22,852 bases of DNA, from contig JAZDPK010000037.1 in NCBI GenBank assembly GCA_043797615.1, forward strand, positions 1 to 22,852. The letters are read 5' to 3'. The translations under genes were made by a program, and so were the position numbers. Source of the DNA: JAZDPK01 sp043797615 (GTDB taxonomy: Bacteria > Patescibacteriota > Patescibacteriia > UBA11705 > JABHMO01). The notes beneath the pieces are model-generated. The model did not search any database, was not told the origin of the DNA, and saw nothing but the letters and a program-made list of their open reading frames with translations. Below are positions 6,799 through 12,842 of the stretch, piece after piece; within the stretch, counting starts at the first letter, position 1, and every line of letters starts with the position of its first letter.

Positions 6799-7298
6799 AA
6801 ATTCAGAAGCAAGCATTGTCTTTGAAAGAGCTCCGCGCGTTGGAAAAGAATTTTAACGTATATCTTGGCCGTCCGGCCAATCCGCACGGTTCGAGTCAGC
6901 AGTTCGGCCTTTATAATGACGCCGGAAAGTATATGGGCGACATTTTCGCCGCCGATAGCCCGGGCTCCTTTGAAACTGCTAAATTTCTGCAATTGCAATT
7001 CACTTCCGAAGAATTGAAAAGAAAGATTGTTCGGGTGTGCAATATGTTTTCAAAACGAGAAAACGAGCAGCTTTCGCTGATGCAGATTCGCGAATTGGAG
7101 CGAGAACTGGGCGTTTACCTTTGCGAACCGTACCTTGGATCCAAAACGCCAAATGAGCAGTATGGCGTTCACGACGAGGACGAAATTTATGTTGGCGACA
7201 TCGTTGCAGAGAATTTGAATTTCACCCTCGACGAGTTGCGCGTTAAAATCAATCAGCTTTTCAAAGATGCGGTCAAAGACGATTCGCCGTCGTTCTAA
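6795..7298 (+). CDS. Orphan protein made of two tandem copies of an ~70-aa module
   Basis: The ATG at 6795 has AAGGAGG at 6783-6789. The 167-aa product is an internal duplication. Residues 8-80 (LSLKELRALEK...VYLG...QQFGLYNDAGKYMGDIFA...FTSEELKRKI) align with 93-152 (LSLMQIRELEREL.VYLCEP...EQYGVHDEDEIYVGDIVA...FTLDELRVKI). Each copy is helix, short strands with a 'xYVGDI(F/V)A' core, then helix. No signal peptide or TM. The family is not recognised; a small binding module that acts as a pair is plausible. It is alone between an extended -10 promoter and a terminator. Confidence 0.8.
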   Translation: MKIQKQALSLKELRALEKNFNVYLGRPANPHGSSQQFGLYNDAGKYMGDIFAADSPGSFETAKFLQLQFTSEELKRKIVRVCNMFSKRENEQLSLMQIRELERELGVYLCEPYLGSKTPNEQYGVHDEDEIYVGDIVAENLNFTLDELRVKINQLFKDAVKDDSPSF

Positions 7299-7321
7299 AT
7301 CGCGAATTCATAAAGAATATC

Positions 7322-7358
7322 AAAGACGACTTTTAACAAAAGCCGTCTTTTTATTTTA
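7322..7358 (+). terminator. Intrinsic terminator
   Basis: AAAGACG-a-CTTTT, loop AAC, AAAAG-c-CGTCTTT, then TTATTTT. Near-twin of the terminator at 5630-5665. Confidence 0.9.
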
Positions 7359-7369
7359 TAGTTGATTTT

Positions 7370-7399
7370 TTTAGCCGAGTTTGGCCAAGCTCGGCTAAA
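7370..7399. promoter_or_regulatory. 30-bp near-perfect palindrome
   Basis: TTTAGCCGAG (7370-7379) pairs with CTCGGCTAAA (7390-7399) around TTGGCCAA, itself a palindrome; only 7380/7389 mismatch. It lies between two terminators with no T-run of its own. It could be a protein-binding site, a backup terminator or an interspersed palindrome. Confidence 0.5.
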
Positions 7400-7410
7400 G
7401 CGGCAGTTTA

Positions 7411-7446
7411 AAATAAAACACCCGAAGCCAATGTCGGCCGCGGGTA
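7411..7446 (-). terminator. Intrinsic terminator of the 7453-7692 gene
   Basis: On the minus strand ACCCG-c-GGCC pairs with GGCT-t-CGGGT, followed by GTTTTATTTT. It sits immediately downstream of the stop codon. Confidence 0.75.
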
Positions 7447-7452
7447 TGTCGG

Positions 7453-7692
7453 TTAATGAACGGTTTTATCGTCGCGTTTTGACGCCAGGAATTTGACGAA
7501 TTTTTTGTTGATTTGCATGAGCCGATGGCGATTGCCCCAGACGCTCTTGATTTTTTTCGTTGTTTCGGTTCCTTGTTCGGCGAACGCTTCGCTCAGCTTT
7601 TTCGGATTGCGAAATTTTTTTCTTTCTTTTTTAAGAAGCAGGCAGCAGAGGTATCCTCTGATTTTCGGCCGCAAGCGGTTAATCACGATCAT
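7453..7692 (-). CDS. Small basic orphan protein, 79 aa
   Basis: Start ATG at 7692 with AGGAGG (plus-strand 7700-7705) at seven bases. The product is strongly basic (KKERKKFRNPKK, KKIKSVWGNRHR) with a short hydrophobic patch, YLCCLLL, that is too short for a reliable TM segment. Residues 33-79 look helical. Charge suggests nucleic-acid binding, but no known motif is visible. It has its own promoter (7733-7761) and terminator, like the other SD-led orphans. It is convergent with the duplicated orphan gene. Confidence 0.7.
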   Translation of the reverse strand: MIVINRLRPKIRGYLCCLLLKKERKKFRNPKKLSEAFAEQGTETTKKIKSVWGNRHRLMQINKKFVKFLASKRDDKTVH

Positions 7693-7732
7693 TGTAAAGC
7701 CTCCTCGCGTTTAAGGAACAGCGGCTGGATTT

Positions 7733-7761
7733 ATTATCGGGTTTTAAATGATTTTTGTCAA
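7733..7761 (-). promoter_or_regulatory. Promoter of the small basic orphan gene
   Basis: Minus strand TTGACA (7761-7756), 17-base spacer, GATAAT (7738-7733). The -35 is perfect and the -10 has one mismatch. Confidence 0.7.
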
Positions 7762-7831
7762 TTCAACCTCCGCCCCTTGCCAGATTTTATCCAATGTGAT
7801 AAGCTGTGAGCATCATTAATAAATAACGAAT

Positions 7832-7875
7832 ATTCCGCATCAGGCCAATTAATTCCCGCTCGGGAATTACGGAAT
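7832..7875 (+). promoter_or_regulatory. Double stem-loop in the rpsF leader
   Basis: ATTCCG (7832-7837) pairs with CGGAAT (7870-7875). Inside it, ATTCCCG-CT-CGGGAAT (7852-7867) forms a second stem. It ends 18 bases before the rpsF ATG. Leaders of rpsF operons in many bacteria bind the S6:S18 complex through a stem with a CCG bulge. This could be such a site, but the exact motif cannot be confirmed by eye. Confidence 0.4.
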
Positions 7876-7893
7876 GTCACCATTTATTTTTTT

Positions 7894-8415
7894 ATGTCTG
7901 AACGCTACGAGCTCACCTACATCGTCCCGATCAAGTATCTGGACAATGAACTGCAAACGGTGATTAGCAAGGTCACCAAATTGGTAAAAGACAGCCAAGG
8001 CAGCATTGCCGTCGACAACGTCATCGGCAAGCAGCGCCTATCCTACCCGATCAACGGCGTTTTCCAAGGCACTTATGTGGCGCTGGAATTCGAAATGCCG
8101 TCCGGCGAATTGAAGAAAATCGAAAATCAGCTGAAACTCATGCCCGAGGTTCTGCGCTTTTTGGTCGTCAAAAAGCGCGTCAAAACCGCGGCCGAATCCA
8201 GGCGCGAACAGCAGATCCAGGAAAAATTGCGGAAAGACAAGGAGAAAGAGCTGGCCAAATTGGAAGAAGAAAACCTTTCCGGCCTGAAGAAGATCGAAGC
8301 TGACGAGGAGAAAGCGGCCGAGGCGGCCAAGCCGAGCGCAAACGAAAAGCCGAAGGTGTCGCTCGAGGATTTGGACAAGAAGCTCGACGAGATATTGAAA
8401 GAGGATGTTCTCTAA
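7894..8415 (+). CDS. rpsF: Small ribosomal subunit protein bS6, long form
   Basis: bS6 binds the 30S platform together with bS18. Residues 1-95 are the S6 fold (MSERYELTYIVP, IGKQRLSYPINGVFQGTYVALEFEMPSGELKKIENQLKL). A highly charged Lys/Glu/Ala extension from about 96 to 173 roughly doubles the usual length (about 95-130 aa). No SD precedes the ATG; the leader has a structured element. First gene of rpsF-ssb-rpsR. The gap to ssb holds a family A repeat, so the three genes are spaced more loosely than in most bacteria. Confidence 0.93.
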   Translation: MSERYELTYIVPIKYLDNELQTVISKVTKLVKDSQGSIAVDNVIGKQRLSYPINGVFQGTYVALEFEMPSGELKKIENQLKLMPEVLRFLVVKKRVKTAAESRREQQIQEKLRKDKEKELAKLEEENLSGLKKIEADEEKAAEAAKPSANEKPKVSLEDLDKKLDEILKEDVL

Positions 8416-8423
8416 AGTTAAAT

Positions 8424-8536
8424 TTAACAACATGATCCACTGATTTGCAACATGATCCACATGATTAGTCTCGAATATTAAATGTTATGGACAAATCAGT
8501 TGATCAGTGGAAGATCATGTTGATCAAGTTGTTACA
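8424..8536. repeat. Family A inverted-repeat element, copy 2 (uninterrupted)
   Basis: TAACAACATGATCCACTGAT at the left and GATCATGTTGATCAAGTTGT at the right, with matching inner arms (AAATCAGTTGATCAGTGG). Nearly the whole 113-base element folds back on itself. It lies between rpsF and ssb. Confidence 0.8.
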
Positions 8537-8578
8537 TAAAAATAAAAAAATATTTCTTAAACAACTAATTTCAATCCT

Positions 8579-9070
8579 ATGGATTTAAATCGAGCTCAAA
8601 TCATCGGCCGCCTTACCCGCGATCCCGAACTGCGCACCACGCCGCAAGGCACGTCCGTCGCTTCGTTCGGCATGGCCACGAATTACGTCTGGACAGACGC
8701 CAGCGGCCAGAAGCAGGAAAAAGTGGAATACCACAATATCGTGGTCTGGCGCAAGCTGGCGGAAATCTGCGGACAGTATTTGAAAAAAGGCAGCAAAGTT
8801 TTCATTGAAGGCCGCCTGCAGACCCGCGAGTGGGAAGGCCAGGACGGCGTCAAGCGCTTCCGCACGGAAATCGTCTGCGACAACCTGATCATGCTCGACC
8901 GGCCGACCGGCCAGTCTGCGCCGGCCGGGAATTCCGGCGCTTCAACCGGCTTTTCGTCAAAACCGGCCGCTCCGGCGAACGAAATGCCGATAATCAACGT
9001 TGAAAACACGGAAATTCCGCAGGCGAACGACGGGGAAGAGGAAATCAAGGTTGAAAATATTCCGTTCTAA
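8579..9070 (+). CDS. ssb: Single-stranded DNA-binding protein
   Basis: 163 aa. The OB-fold core (about 1-105) shows MDLNRAQIIGRLTRDPELRTTPQGTSVASF and the family's VEYHNIVVW...YLKKGSKVFIEGRLQTREWE. An Ala/Pro/Gly linker follows, and an acidic tail ends in IPF, the partner-binding tip (DIPF in E. coli). SSB coats ssDNA and recruits replication and repair proteins. Position between rpsF and rpsR is the conserved bacterial arrangement. No SD. Confidence 0.95.
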   Translation: MDLNRAQIIGRLTRDPELRTTPQGTSVASFGMATNYVWTDASGQKQEKVEYHNIVVWRKLAEICGQYLKKGSKVFIEGRLQTREWEGQDGVKRFRTEIVCDNLIMLDRPTGQSAPAGNSGASTGFSSKPAAPANEMPIINVENTEIPQANDGEEEIKVENIPF

Positions 9071-9090
9071 GAAACAATTAATTGATTATT

Positions 9091-9173
9091 ACGCGATAAA
9101 TGAGATAAACGCGATTGCCTGGACAATTTTGCCCAGCAAATCACGTTTATCCCGTTAATCCCATTTATATCAC
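9091..9173. repeat. Family B inverted repeat (GATAAACG), copy 1
   Basis: ACGCGATAAATGAGATAAAC on the left pairs with CACGTTTATCCCGTTAATCC on the right; the middle contains TTTTGCCCAGCAAAT. Other copies are at 12346-12434 and 15951-16028. It lies within the ssb-rpsR gap and has no T-run. Confidence 0.75.
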
Positions 9174-9185
9174 TTTATAATTTGT

Positions 9186-9425
9186 ATGATGCCAAACAAT
9201 AAAAATGCCAACGCGCAGCAGAAGGACAAGCGCTGCCATTTCTGCGTGAACGGGATGAAAGACGCCGATTACAAGGACGGCGCGCTTCTGCGCAAATTCA
9301 TCTCTTCGTATTCGAAGATCATGCCGCGCCGCCGAAGCCATCTATGCGCGAAGCACCAGCGCAAAGTCGCGGAAGCGATCAAGCGCGCCCGGTTCCTGGC
9401 GATCTTGCCGTTTGTTACCAAATAA
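9186..9425 (+). CDS. rpsR: Small ribosomal subunit protein bS18 (zinc-ligand form)
   Basis: 79 aa from the ATG at 9186; the next codon is also ATG. CHFC (17-20) together with C54-xx-H57 in SHLCAKHQRK gives a CxxC...CxxH set, as in zinc-binding C+ S18 paralogues. The core KIMPRRRSHLCAKHQRKVAEAIKRARFLAILPFV is diagnostic. It partners bS6 on the 30S platform. rplI, which commonly follows rpsR, is not found; efp comes next. Confidence 0.93.
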   Translation: MMPNNKNANAQQKDKRCHFCVNGMKDADYKDGALLRKFISSYSKIMPRRRSHLCAKHQRKVAEAIKRARFLAILPFVTK

Positions 9426-9429
9426 AAAC

Positions 9430-9592
9430 AAGTCGCGAATCAGAACGAATAAAAGCGAACCTGCCTGCTCGCCGTCGCGTAGCCGCTATGGCGGAGCACG
9501 GCCGGCAGGCAGGTAAGCACGAATCAATTTTGAATATTATCTTGATGAATTCGCGCGCATTAGTGGGTATTCGTGCAATTCGTGAAACAATA
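9430..9592. repeat. Nested inverted repeats between rpsR and efp
   Basis: An outer degenerate pair of arms (CGCGAATCAGAACGAATAAA and GAATTCGCGCGCATTAG...) encloses an inner GC-rich hairpin, CCTGCCTGC...GGCAGGCAGG (about 9460-9513). A GTG at 9573 in frame with efp falls inside this repeat and is not taken as the start. Confidence 0.6.
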
Positions 9593-9599
9593 TTATATT

Positions 9600-10160
9600 A
9601 TGCTATCCAGTTTAAGCGAAATTAAAAAAGGCGTCATCATCAATGTCGAAGGCGAGCCCTGCGCCGTGGTTGAAGCCCGTTTTGTCCGCATGCAGCAGCG
9701 CAAGCCGGTGATGCAAACAAAATTGAAAAATCTTTCAACCGGAAAAATACTGGAAATTAATTACCACCCGGGCGACCGCGTGGAAGCAGCTGATCTCGAG
9801 CGGAGGACGGTCAATTATCTTTACAAAGACGCGGATCAGGCGCATTTCATGGACAACAGTTCTTTTGAAACGATCGATCTGCAGCTGGATATCGTGGGTG
9901 ACGCGATCAACTTCGTTAAAGAAGGCACAGAAGTGTCGGTTGTTTATTTTAAGGAGCGGCCGATCAGCGTCAGCGTCTTGCCTAAAGTCGAACTCAAAGT
10001 GATTGAAACGCCGCCCGGCGTCAAAGGCGACTCGGTGAGCAACGCCACCAAGCCGGCGACCGTTGAAACCGGATTTATCGTTAACGTGCCGCTGTTCGTG
10101 AAGGAAGGCGACGTGATCAGGATAAATACGGATACCGGGGAGTACGTGGAAAGAGTGTAG
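9600..10160 (+). CDS. efp: Elongation factor P with non-canonical tip
   Basis: EF-P enters the E site and relieves stalling at polyproline. The product from the ATG at 9600 is 186 aa, the normal length, with the KOW-like N domain (LSEIKKGVIINVEGEPCAVVEARFV), OB domain II (FMDNSSFETIDL) and OB domain III ending in GEYVERV; VKGDSVSNATKPATVETG is the family signature. The loop that normally carries the modified residue (KPGKG in E. coli, modified Lys34) reads RMQQRKPVM, placing Gln33/Arg34 at the tip. Partner-modifying enzymes (epmA, earP, ymfI) are not in this window. Convergent with recA, sharing a terminator. No SD. Confidence 0.93.
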   Translation: MLSSLSEIKKGVIINVEGEPCAVVEARFVRMQQRKPVMQTKLKNLSTGKILEINYHPGDRVEAADLERRTVNYLYKDADQAHFMDNSSFETIDLQLDIVGDAINFVKEGTEVSVVYFKERPISVSVLPKVELKVIETPPGVKGDSVSNATKPATVETGFIVNVPLFVKEGDVIRINTDTGEYVERV

Positions 10161-10161
10161 A

Positions 10162-10341
10162 AAAACGCGAAACAACGCTAAACCGGACGCCAAACTACGC
10201 AAAACCATTCAGTATAATAAAACAAAAAGAACAGACTATAATGATCTGTTCTTTTGTTATTATTTCATTATGAATAAATATTTTTGGCGGTTTCGCATGG
10301 TTTCGCTTCTCAATGATTTCGCGTTGTTTCGCGTTTCGTCC
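10162..10341. repeat. Family C clusters as opposed arms around the efp/recA terminator
   Basis: ACGCGAAACAACGCTAAACC...ACGCAAAACCA (10162-10206) and GGCGGTTTCGCATGGTTTCG...GTTTCGCGTTTCG (10286-10340) are reverse-complementary arrays of the GCGAAAC unit, flanking the terminator stem. Confidence 0.7.
10225..10262. terminator. Bidirectional terminator between efp and recA
   Basis: AAAAGAACAGA (10225-10235) and TCTGTTCTTTT (10245-10255), an 11-bp perfect stem with a nine-base loop. T-rich DNA follows on both strands. Confidence 0.85.
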
Positions 10342-10346
10342 TTGCG

Positions 10347-11369
10347 TTATGCTTCCAGCGCTCTTTTTTCCCTCACCTTAACCCAGATTTCCTTGGTGAT
10401 TTTTTCGCGCAGCTTCGGGTTTTCGCGGAGATACTGCTTGGCGGTTTCGCGGCCTACGCCCATTTTTTCTTCGCCGTATGCGTAGGAATTGCCCAACTTG
10501 GTGACGACATTATAAATAAGTCCCATGTCGATCAAATCGCCGGTGATGGAAATGCCTTCATTGTACATGATGTCGAATTCGCAGGTTTGGAACGGGGGAG
10601 CGACTTTATTTTTCACCACTTTCACTTTCACGCGGTTGCCGATGATCTGTTCGCCTTTCTTAATCTGCGCGGCGCGGCGTACTTCGATTCTGACCGAACT
10701 GTAGAATTTGAGGGCCATGCCGCCGGTCGTGGTTTCCGGATTGCCGAAGAACACGCCGATTTTTTGCCTGGTCTGGTTGATGAAAATAACGGTCGTTTTC
10801 GTCTTGCCGATGATGGCGGCGAGCTTGCGCAAGGCTTGGCTCATCAATCTAGCTTGCAGGCCCATGTGCTGGTCGCCCATTTCGCCTTCGATTTCCGCGC
10901 GCGGGGTCAAAGCGGCCACCGAGTCGATAACGATGATATCGATGGCGTTCGAGCGCACGAGCGTTTCCACGATTTCGAGCGCTTGTTCGCCGGTGTCCGG
11001 CTGGGAAATGAAAAGCTGATTGATGTCAATGCCGATTTTGGCCGCGTAATCCGGATCAAGCGCGTGTTCCGCGTCGATGAAGGCCGCCGTGCCGCCGCGC
11101 TTCTGCACTTCGGAAATTACGTGCTGGGCGAGCGTGGTCTTGCCGGACGATTCCGGCCCGAAGATCTCGATGATGCGGCCGCGCGGCACGCCGCCCACGC
11201 CGAGAGCGATGTCGAGCGAAACGCTGCCGGTCGGGATCGCCTCCACGTTCATGGTCTTCGCCTCGCCGAGCCGCATGATCGCGCCTTCGCCGTACTTTTC
11301 CTTGATCTGGCTGATCGCGTCGTCCGACGCCTTTTGTTTGATCGGATCCAATTCGTCTTTCTTGGTCAT
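10347..11369 (-). CDS. recA: Recombinase A
   Basis: RecA polymerises on ssDNA, catalyses strand exchange and triggers repair responses. 340 aa with Walker A GPESSGKT (71-78), FIDAEHALDPDYA (97-110), Walker B IIVIDSVAALTPRAEIEGEMGD, and loop L2 NQTRQKIGVFFGNPETTTGG (198-217). The usual loop reads NQIRMKIG...GGNALKF; here Thr200, Gln202 and Met218 differ, conservative enough for an active enzyme. The acidic C-terminal tail typical of E. coli is missing. A nested palindrome lies 11-43 bases upstream of the ATG. It is the last gene of the minus-strand run ftsK, MazG-like, RodZ-like, recA. No SD. Confidence 0.97.
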   Translation of the reverse strand: MTKKDELDPIKQKASDDAISQIKEKYGEGAIMRLGEAKTMNVEAIPTGSVSLDIALGVGGVPRGRIIEIFGPESSGKTTLAQHVISEVQKRGGTAAFIDAEHALDPDYAAKIGIDINQLFISQPDTGEQALEIVETLVRSNAIDIIVIDSVAALTPRAEIEGEMGDQHMGLQARLMSQALRKLAAIIGKTKTTVIFINQTRQKIGVFFGNPETTTGGMALKFYSSVRIEVRRAAQIKKGEQIIGNRVKVKVVKNKVAPPFQTCEFDIMYNEGISITGDLIDMGLIYNVVTKLGNSYAYGEEKMGVGRETAKQYLRENPKLREKITKEIWVKVREKRALEA

Positions 11370-11379
11370 AAAAAAATTA

Positions 11380-11423
11380 TTTCAGAAGTCCAAGCTTGGA
11401 AGAATTCTGAAACTTGAATTATA
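11380..11423 (-). promoter_or_regulatory. recA leader: -10 box and nested palindrome
   Basis: TTTCAGAA (11380-11387) and TTCTGAAA (11405-11412) flank the perfect 12-bp palindrome TCCAAGCTTGGA (11389-11400). A TATAAT -10 lies on the minus strand at 11423-11418 with no good -35. The palindrome would start the transcript and is followed by TAATTTTTT just before the ATG, so it could be a DNA operator or an RNA hairpin. It does not match the known LexA boxes (CTGTN8ACAG or CGAACN4GTTC). Confidence 0.5.
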
Positions 11424-11456
11424 AATGAAATTTAAAATCTAACTTATTGAGGGAGA

Positions 11457-11605
11457 TAACAACTTGATCCACTGATTTGCAACGTGATCCACATGATTTG
11501 TCTTGAATATAAATTGTTATGGACGAATCAGTTGATCAGTGGTAAATCACGCCTGCCCTGAACTTCGAGTTTATCGAGGAGTCGAAGGGTTGATCATGTT
11601 GTCAA
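11457..11605. repeat. Family A inverted-repeat element, copy 3 (with nested insert)
   Basis: Same arms as the copy at 8424-8536 (TTGATCCACTGATTTGCAAC left, AATCAGTTGATCAGTGG right). The right arm is interrupted at about 11549-11590 by CGCCTGCCCTGAACTTCGAG ... GAGTCGAAGGG, the same GC-rich insert type found in the other arm of the 2884 copy. Confidence 0.75.
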
Positions 11606-11629
11606 ATCGAACTTTTGAAAAGTAATATT

Positions 11630-12337
11630 CTACTGTTTTGTACTATTATTGTCTTGAACATTGTCATTTACCATGATATTGCGGTAGACCACTTGTTCCT
11701 TGCTATGTTTCTTCACTGCTGATATTTTAATGGTATTTAATCCGTTTTGCAAATCAAGAGTCAGGGAAAACCGGCCGTCCGCGTCGCAGAGGAGCGGCCG
11801 ATCGTTGATTTTCAGGCTGACTTCCTTCTCTGTTGATCCTTGGATATTGATTTCATGGCTATTGACAACCAGATTGTCCGCCGGTGAATCGATGATTAGT
11901 CTGGGCGGAGCAATGATTCTATTTACGCCCCAGCCGATGTAGGCAATCATTCCGAAAAGAACAATGATAATCGCGGAATATTTGATAAATCGCGGGTTCA
12001 GGAGCGCGTTTGTTGCTAATCCGATTTTAGTGATTTTGTCTTGCTGTTTGCGTTTTTGCATGATTAAATACACTGCTTTTTCTTTTTTAAAAATATCAAC
12101 TACCGTGGACGGGTTCAGATCGAGCAGATCGGCGTAGCTTTTTAAAATGTTGATGATATAAACGTCGGCCGGCAAAGCTTTGTAGTTGTCTTTTTCAATG
12201 TCTTTCAAATATCGGACGTTCGTGTTGATCGCCCGGCTCGCTTTTTCAATGGAAAGGCCTTTTTCCTTGCGGTGCTTTTCCAGCCGTTCGCCGAGCGTGT
12301 TGATATTTGAGATTTTTTTGGTGGTGAAGCCGGTCAT
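11630..12337 (-). CDS. RodZ-like helix-turn-helix membrane protein
   Basis: 235 aa from the ATG at 12337. Residues 14-85 form an Xre/RodZ-type HTH (LGERLEKHRKEKGLSIEKASRAINTNVRYLKDIE). A Lys/Arg-rich linker precedes one TM helix (about 120-138), followed by an extracytoplasmic Ig-like domain (PPRLIIDSPADNLVVNSHEINIQGST...DGRFSLTLDLQNGLNTIKISAV). In rod-shaped bacteria RodZ links MreB to the envelope; here the domain order matches but MreB dependence is unknown. A longer start at 12400 would add residues read from a family B repeat and is rejected. Neighbours are MazG-like upstream and recA downstream. No SD. Confidence 0.8.
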   Translation of the reverse strand: MTGFTTKKISNINTLGERLEKHRKEKGLSIEKASRAINTNVRYLKDIEKDNYKALPADVYIINILKSYADLLDLNPSTVVDIFKKEKAVYLIMQKRKQQDKITKIGLATNALLNPRFIKYSAIIIVLFGMIAYIGWGVNRIIAPPRLIIDSPADNLVVNSHEINIQGSTEKEVSLKINDRPLLCDADGRFSLTLDLQNGLNTIKISAVKKHSKEQVVYRNIMVNDNVQDNNSTKQ

Positions 12338-12345
12338 AGGGGAAT

Positions 12346-12434
12346 GGGTAAGGGGATAAACGGGATAAATGAGATTGGCTTGATTAAGTCGTTTGGGCAA
12401 TCACGCTTATCTCGTTAATCACTTTTTTTTATCT
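12346..12434. repeat. Family B inverted repeat, copy 2
   Basis: GGGATAAACGGGATAAATGA on the left pairs with TCACGCTTATCTCGTTAATC on the right and is followed on the plus strand by CTTTTTTTTATC. The T-run faces away from the flanking minus-strand genes, so it is unlikely to end their transcripts. Confidence 0.75.
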
Positions 12435-12473
12435 CGAAAAACAGCATCGGGCGATTCAATTTGTAAACGCCGT

Positions 12474-12779
12474 TTATTCTGTTCGATCCAAAATAATTCT
12501 CTTTTGAAACCCGCCGCGCTCTTCCGCTTTTTTCCGCCGCGTTTCTTCGAGCGCAGCCAGATCAACGCCTTTCAACTCGCAAATCGCGCGCAGAACTTCA
12601 AGCACGTCGGCCGCTTCTTCCACCGACGGCTTGCTTAAAAATTCACTGACTTCTTCATGCAGTTTATTTGCCAGCGCCTCTTCGTATTCTTTTTCTCCGG
12701 CGATGCGAGTTATCGCTTTTTCACCTTTGCTTTCAATGATTTGAGGAATATTGTCTCTGACCAGTTTGTTGTATTCCAT
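12474..12779 (-). CDS. MazG-like all-alpha NTP pyrophosphohydrolase
   Basis: 101 aa. Starts MEYNKLVRDNIPQIIESKGEK and contains KLHEEVSEFL and EEAADVLEVLRAI, the ExxE...ExxD metal-binding pattern of the MazG/HisE all-alpha superfamily, then KKAEERGGFQKRIIL. Proteins of this short subtype are often annotated phosphoribosyl-ATP pyrophosphohydrolase. No histidine genes surround it, so house-cleaning of non-canonical NTPs is more likely. 63 bases downstream of ftsK on the same strand. No SD. Confidence 0.85.
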   Translation of the reverse strand: MEYNKLVRDNIPQIIESKGEKAITRIAGEKEYEEALANKLHEEVSEFLSKPSVEEAADVLEVLRAICELKGVDLAALEETRRKKAEERGGFQKRIILDRTE

Positions 12780-12842
12780 AATTTAAAAATAAAAATGCGT
12801 CTTAATTCGCTTTGAATTTGCCGAATTCGCTCAATTATATTT

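Noticed and set aside
10587..11417. 276-codon open frame antisense to recA
   Set aside because: Overlaps the whole recA coding region; low-complexity HADRF-rich product without any family signature.
12338..12400. N-terminal extension of the RodZ-like gene
   Set aside because: The extra 21 residues are encoded by a family B repeat; the HTH begins naturally after the ATG at 12337.
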